DNA from: Saccharicrinis sp963675435 | Lineage (GTDB): Bacteria; Bacteroidota; Bacteroidia; Bacteroidales; Marinilabiliaceae | Reading direction: 5' to 3' | Assembly: GCA_963675435.1 (NCBI GenBank) | Contig: OY776216.1 | Span: forward strand, 1,426,001-1,490,000 | DNA length: 64,000 nucleotides | In this document: one piece after another, positions 62,824 through 64,000 of the stretch | How positions within the stretch are numbered: position 1 is the first letter of the stretch | Layout of the letters: each line of letters starts with the position of its first letter | Program-made: the position numbers and the translations under genes | Notes under the pieces: generated by a model | The model's input: the letters and a program-made list of their open reading frames with translations, nothing else | Databases searched by the model: none | Told to the model about the DNA's origin: nothing

Positions 62824-64000
62824 ATGAGGTCGTTTGTCACAATATTACTCACCGTATTATTAATAGGTTGTTCGCATCACAATCAAGATGCTATTATTCA
62901 AAAATATTTTGAAGCTTTTAATCAATCTGATTTTAATCAAATAAAAAAGTTTGTAAATGATGATTATGTAATGGTGGAAGGTGATTTTAAAATTTGTGCT
63001 TCTGTTAATGATTTGGAAACCGTATTTAAATGGGATTCTGTGTTTCTTCCAAAGTATGAAGTTTTGAATATGGTTCAAGTTGAAAATGGGATTGAAGTCC
63101 AGGTGTCAAAAATTGATACTCGAGTAGCTTATCTGCACGATGACCCTATGATTTCGAATGTTTCGTTTGAATTTAAAAATGGCAAGATCTGCAAGCAAAT
63201 TATAAATGAATACAAATATTTTGATGTAAAAAAGTGGAATGGTAGATTAAAAGACTTGGTTGACTGGATAAACTTGAATGGTCCTAAGCTCAAAGGTTTT
63301 GAGAGGGATATTACATTAAATGGAGCAAAAAAATATTTAGAGGTTATTGATCTGTATTCTAACAGAAATTTAAGTTCTGAAGAAAATATTTTTATCGATA
63401 ATGATTTGCAGTTGGTTCATTTAAAAGATTCCATTTTCGTTCATATCAGTTGGTCCGAATCTGAAGCGTACGGTCGTTTTCCTTCCAATGGATTAATCAT
63501 AGCCAAAGAAGGTAAGGCAATAATGGTTGATACACCAATGGATAACAACAAAACAGAGCGACTGTATTATTATCTTAAAGATAAAATGAATATTGAGGTC
63601 GCAATGTTAATTCCCGGACATTTTCATAATGATTGCATGGGAGGAATTTCTTTTCTTCATTCTGTAGGAGTAAATTCTATTGCTAATTTATTAACTATTC
63701 AAAAATGTAAAGAACTCGGATTAGAGGTTCCTAAGGAATCTTTTAAAACAAAAAAGTATATTGACTTTAATGGAGAAGCTGTTGAGTGCCACTTTTGGGG
63801 TGGAGGGCACTCTTTTGATAATATTACGGTATGGTTGCCCGAAAGTAAAGTCTTGTTTGGTGGTTGTTTAATAAAAAATGAAAGTTCAAGAGGATTAGGT
63901 AATCTTGCAGATGCGGTTGTTGAAGATTGGGATGGTAGTGTTGTGAAATTACGAGATGCTTATAAGGATATAAATTATGTTATACCAGGACATGGAATGT
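62824..64000 (+). CDS. Subclass B1-like metallo-beta-lactamase-fold lipoprotein with N-terminal NTF2-like domain (partial)
   Basis: 392 codons are inside the window and the frame runs off the right edge. Lipobox LLIGC (Cys16) is followed by an NTF2/SnoaL-like domain (about residues 20-165), then a metallo-beta-lactamase domain from about residue 200. Zinc ligands fit subclass B1: H266, H268 and D270 in HFHND, H329 in GGGHSFDN, C348 in FGGC, H390 in PGHG. The stretch DNITVWLPESKVLFGGCLIK is very like B1 enzymes, with the lysine at the usual substrate-binding place. The lipid anchor and the long N-terminal domain are unusual. The true substrate may be a beta-lactam or another ester. Confidence 0.8.
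   Translation, partial: MRSFVTILLTVLLIGCSHHNQDAIIQKYFEAFNQSDFNQIKKFVNDDYVMVEGDFKICASVNDLETVFKWDSVFLPKYEVLNMVQVENGIEVQVSKIDTRVAYLHDDPMISNVSFEFKNGKICKQIINEYKYFDVKKWNGRLKDLVDWINLNGPKLKGFERDITLNGAKKYLEVIDLYSNRNLSSEENIFIDNDLQLVHLKDSIFVHISWSESEAYGRFPSNGLIIAKEGKAIMVDTPMDNNKTERLYYYLKDKMNIEVAMLIPGHFHNDCMGGISFLHSVGVNSIANLLTIQKCKELGLEVPKESFKTKKYIDFNGEAVECHFWGGGHSFDNITVWLPESKVLFGGCLIKNESSRGLGNLADAVVEDWDGSVVKLRDAYKDINYVIPGHGM

Noticed and set aside
62860..63078. Minus-strand ORF under the metallo-beta-lactamase gene
   Set aside because: It is the antisense shadow of a well-supported coding frame and has low-complexity composition.
1..64000. tRNA, rRNA, prophage and integrative-element genes
   Set aside because: I looked for cloverleaf-like GC-rich segments, integrases and phage structural genes and found none; apart from the IS66 and the MITE pair there is no mobile-element machinery.

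Overview
The window looks like a Bacteroidota chromosome, most likely a marine, laminarin-eating Bacteroidales/Marinilabiliales-type bacterium. The DNA is AT-rich, promoters fit the TTG / TAnnTTTG form where I could find them, and the window carries SusC/SusD, a GldH gliding lipoprotein, many lipoprotein signal peptides and a one-piece Y_Y_Y sensor-regulator. The exact genus is inference. I saw no rRNA, tRNA or CRISPR array.

Layout. 0-10 kb is mostly housekeeping: a glycosyltransferase and radical SAM pair on the minus strand, then holB, ricT, gldH, trmB, an alkyltransferase-like gene, the Fe-S carrier pair mrp/nifU-like, a HAD phosphatase and a small secreted protein. 10-13.4 kb (minus strand) holds an orphan HlyD-type adaptor and a TPR sensor histidine kinase. 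13.6-37.7 kb is a complete beta-1,3-glucan (laminarin) utilization locus: sensor-regulator, SusC, SusD, a surface glycan-binding lipoprotein, two GH16 endoglucanases, a large cytosolic GH149/GH161-like beta-1,3-glucan phosphorylase, a GH17 lipoprotein, two GPH-family sugar symporters and two GH3 beta-glucosidases. The inferred flow is surface cutting (GH16), SusCD import, periplasmic trimming (GH17, GH3), symport into the cytoplasm, and phosphorolysis there.

An intact IS66 element (37853-39899) with a perfect 8-bp target duplication follows the locus. 40-45.5 kb carries small membrane or secreted proteins, a DbpA-like RNA helicase and an aldo/keto reductase, separated by a 1.2-kb non-coding stretch rich in repeats: a diverged ~105-bp tandem repeat, a perfect 40-bp palindrome and a 141-nt hairpin.

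46-54 kb is the most unusual region: four consecutive secreted proteins share a highly alike three-fold beta-trefoil module, combined with bulb-lectin (QxDxNxVxY) modules and unrelated N-terminal domains. A 257-bp MITE-like element lies just upstream of the first. A near-identical copy at 60.07 kb is inserted in a decayed oligogalacturonate lyase (PL22) pseudogene. 54-64 kb also holds a probable outer-membrane barrel fusion, a patatin-like lipase, an MFS exporter, a GyrI-like protein, two membrane-anchored unknowns, a LytTR regulator beside a small protein made of glycine-type pentapeptide repeats, and a subclass B1-like metallo-beta-lactamase-fold lipoprotein that runs off the right edge.
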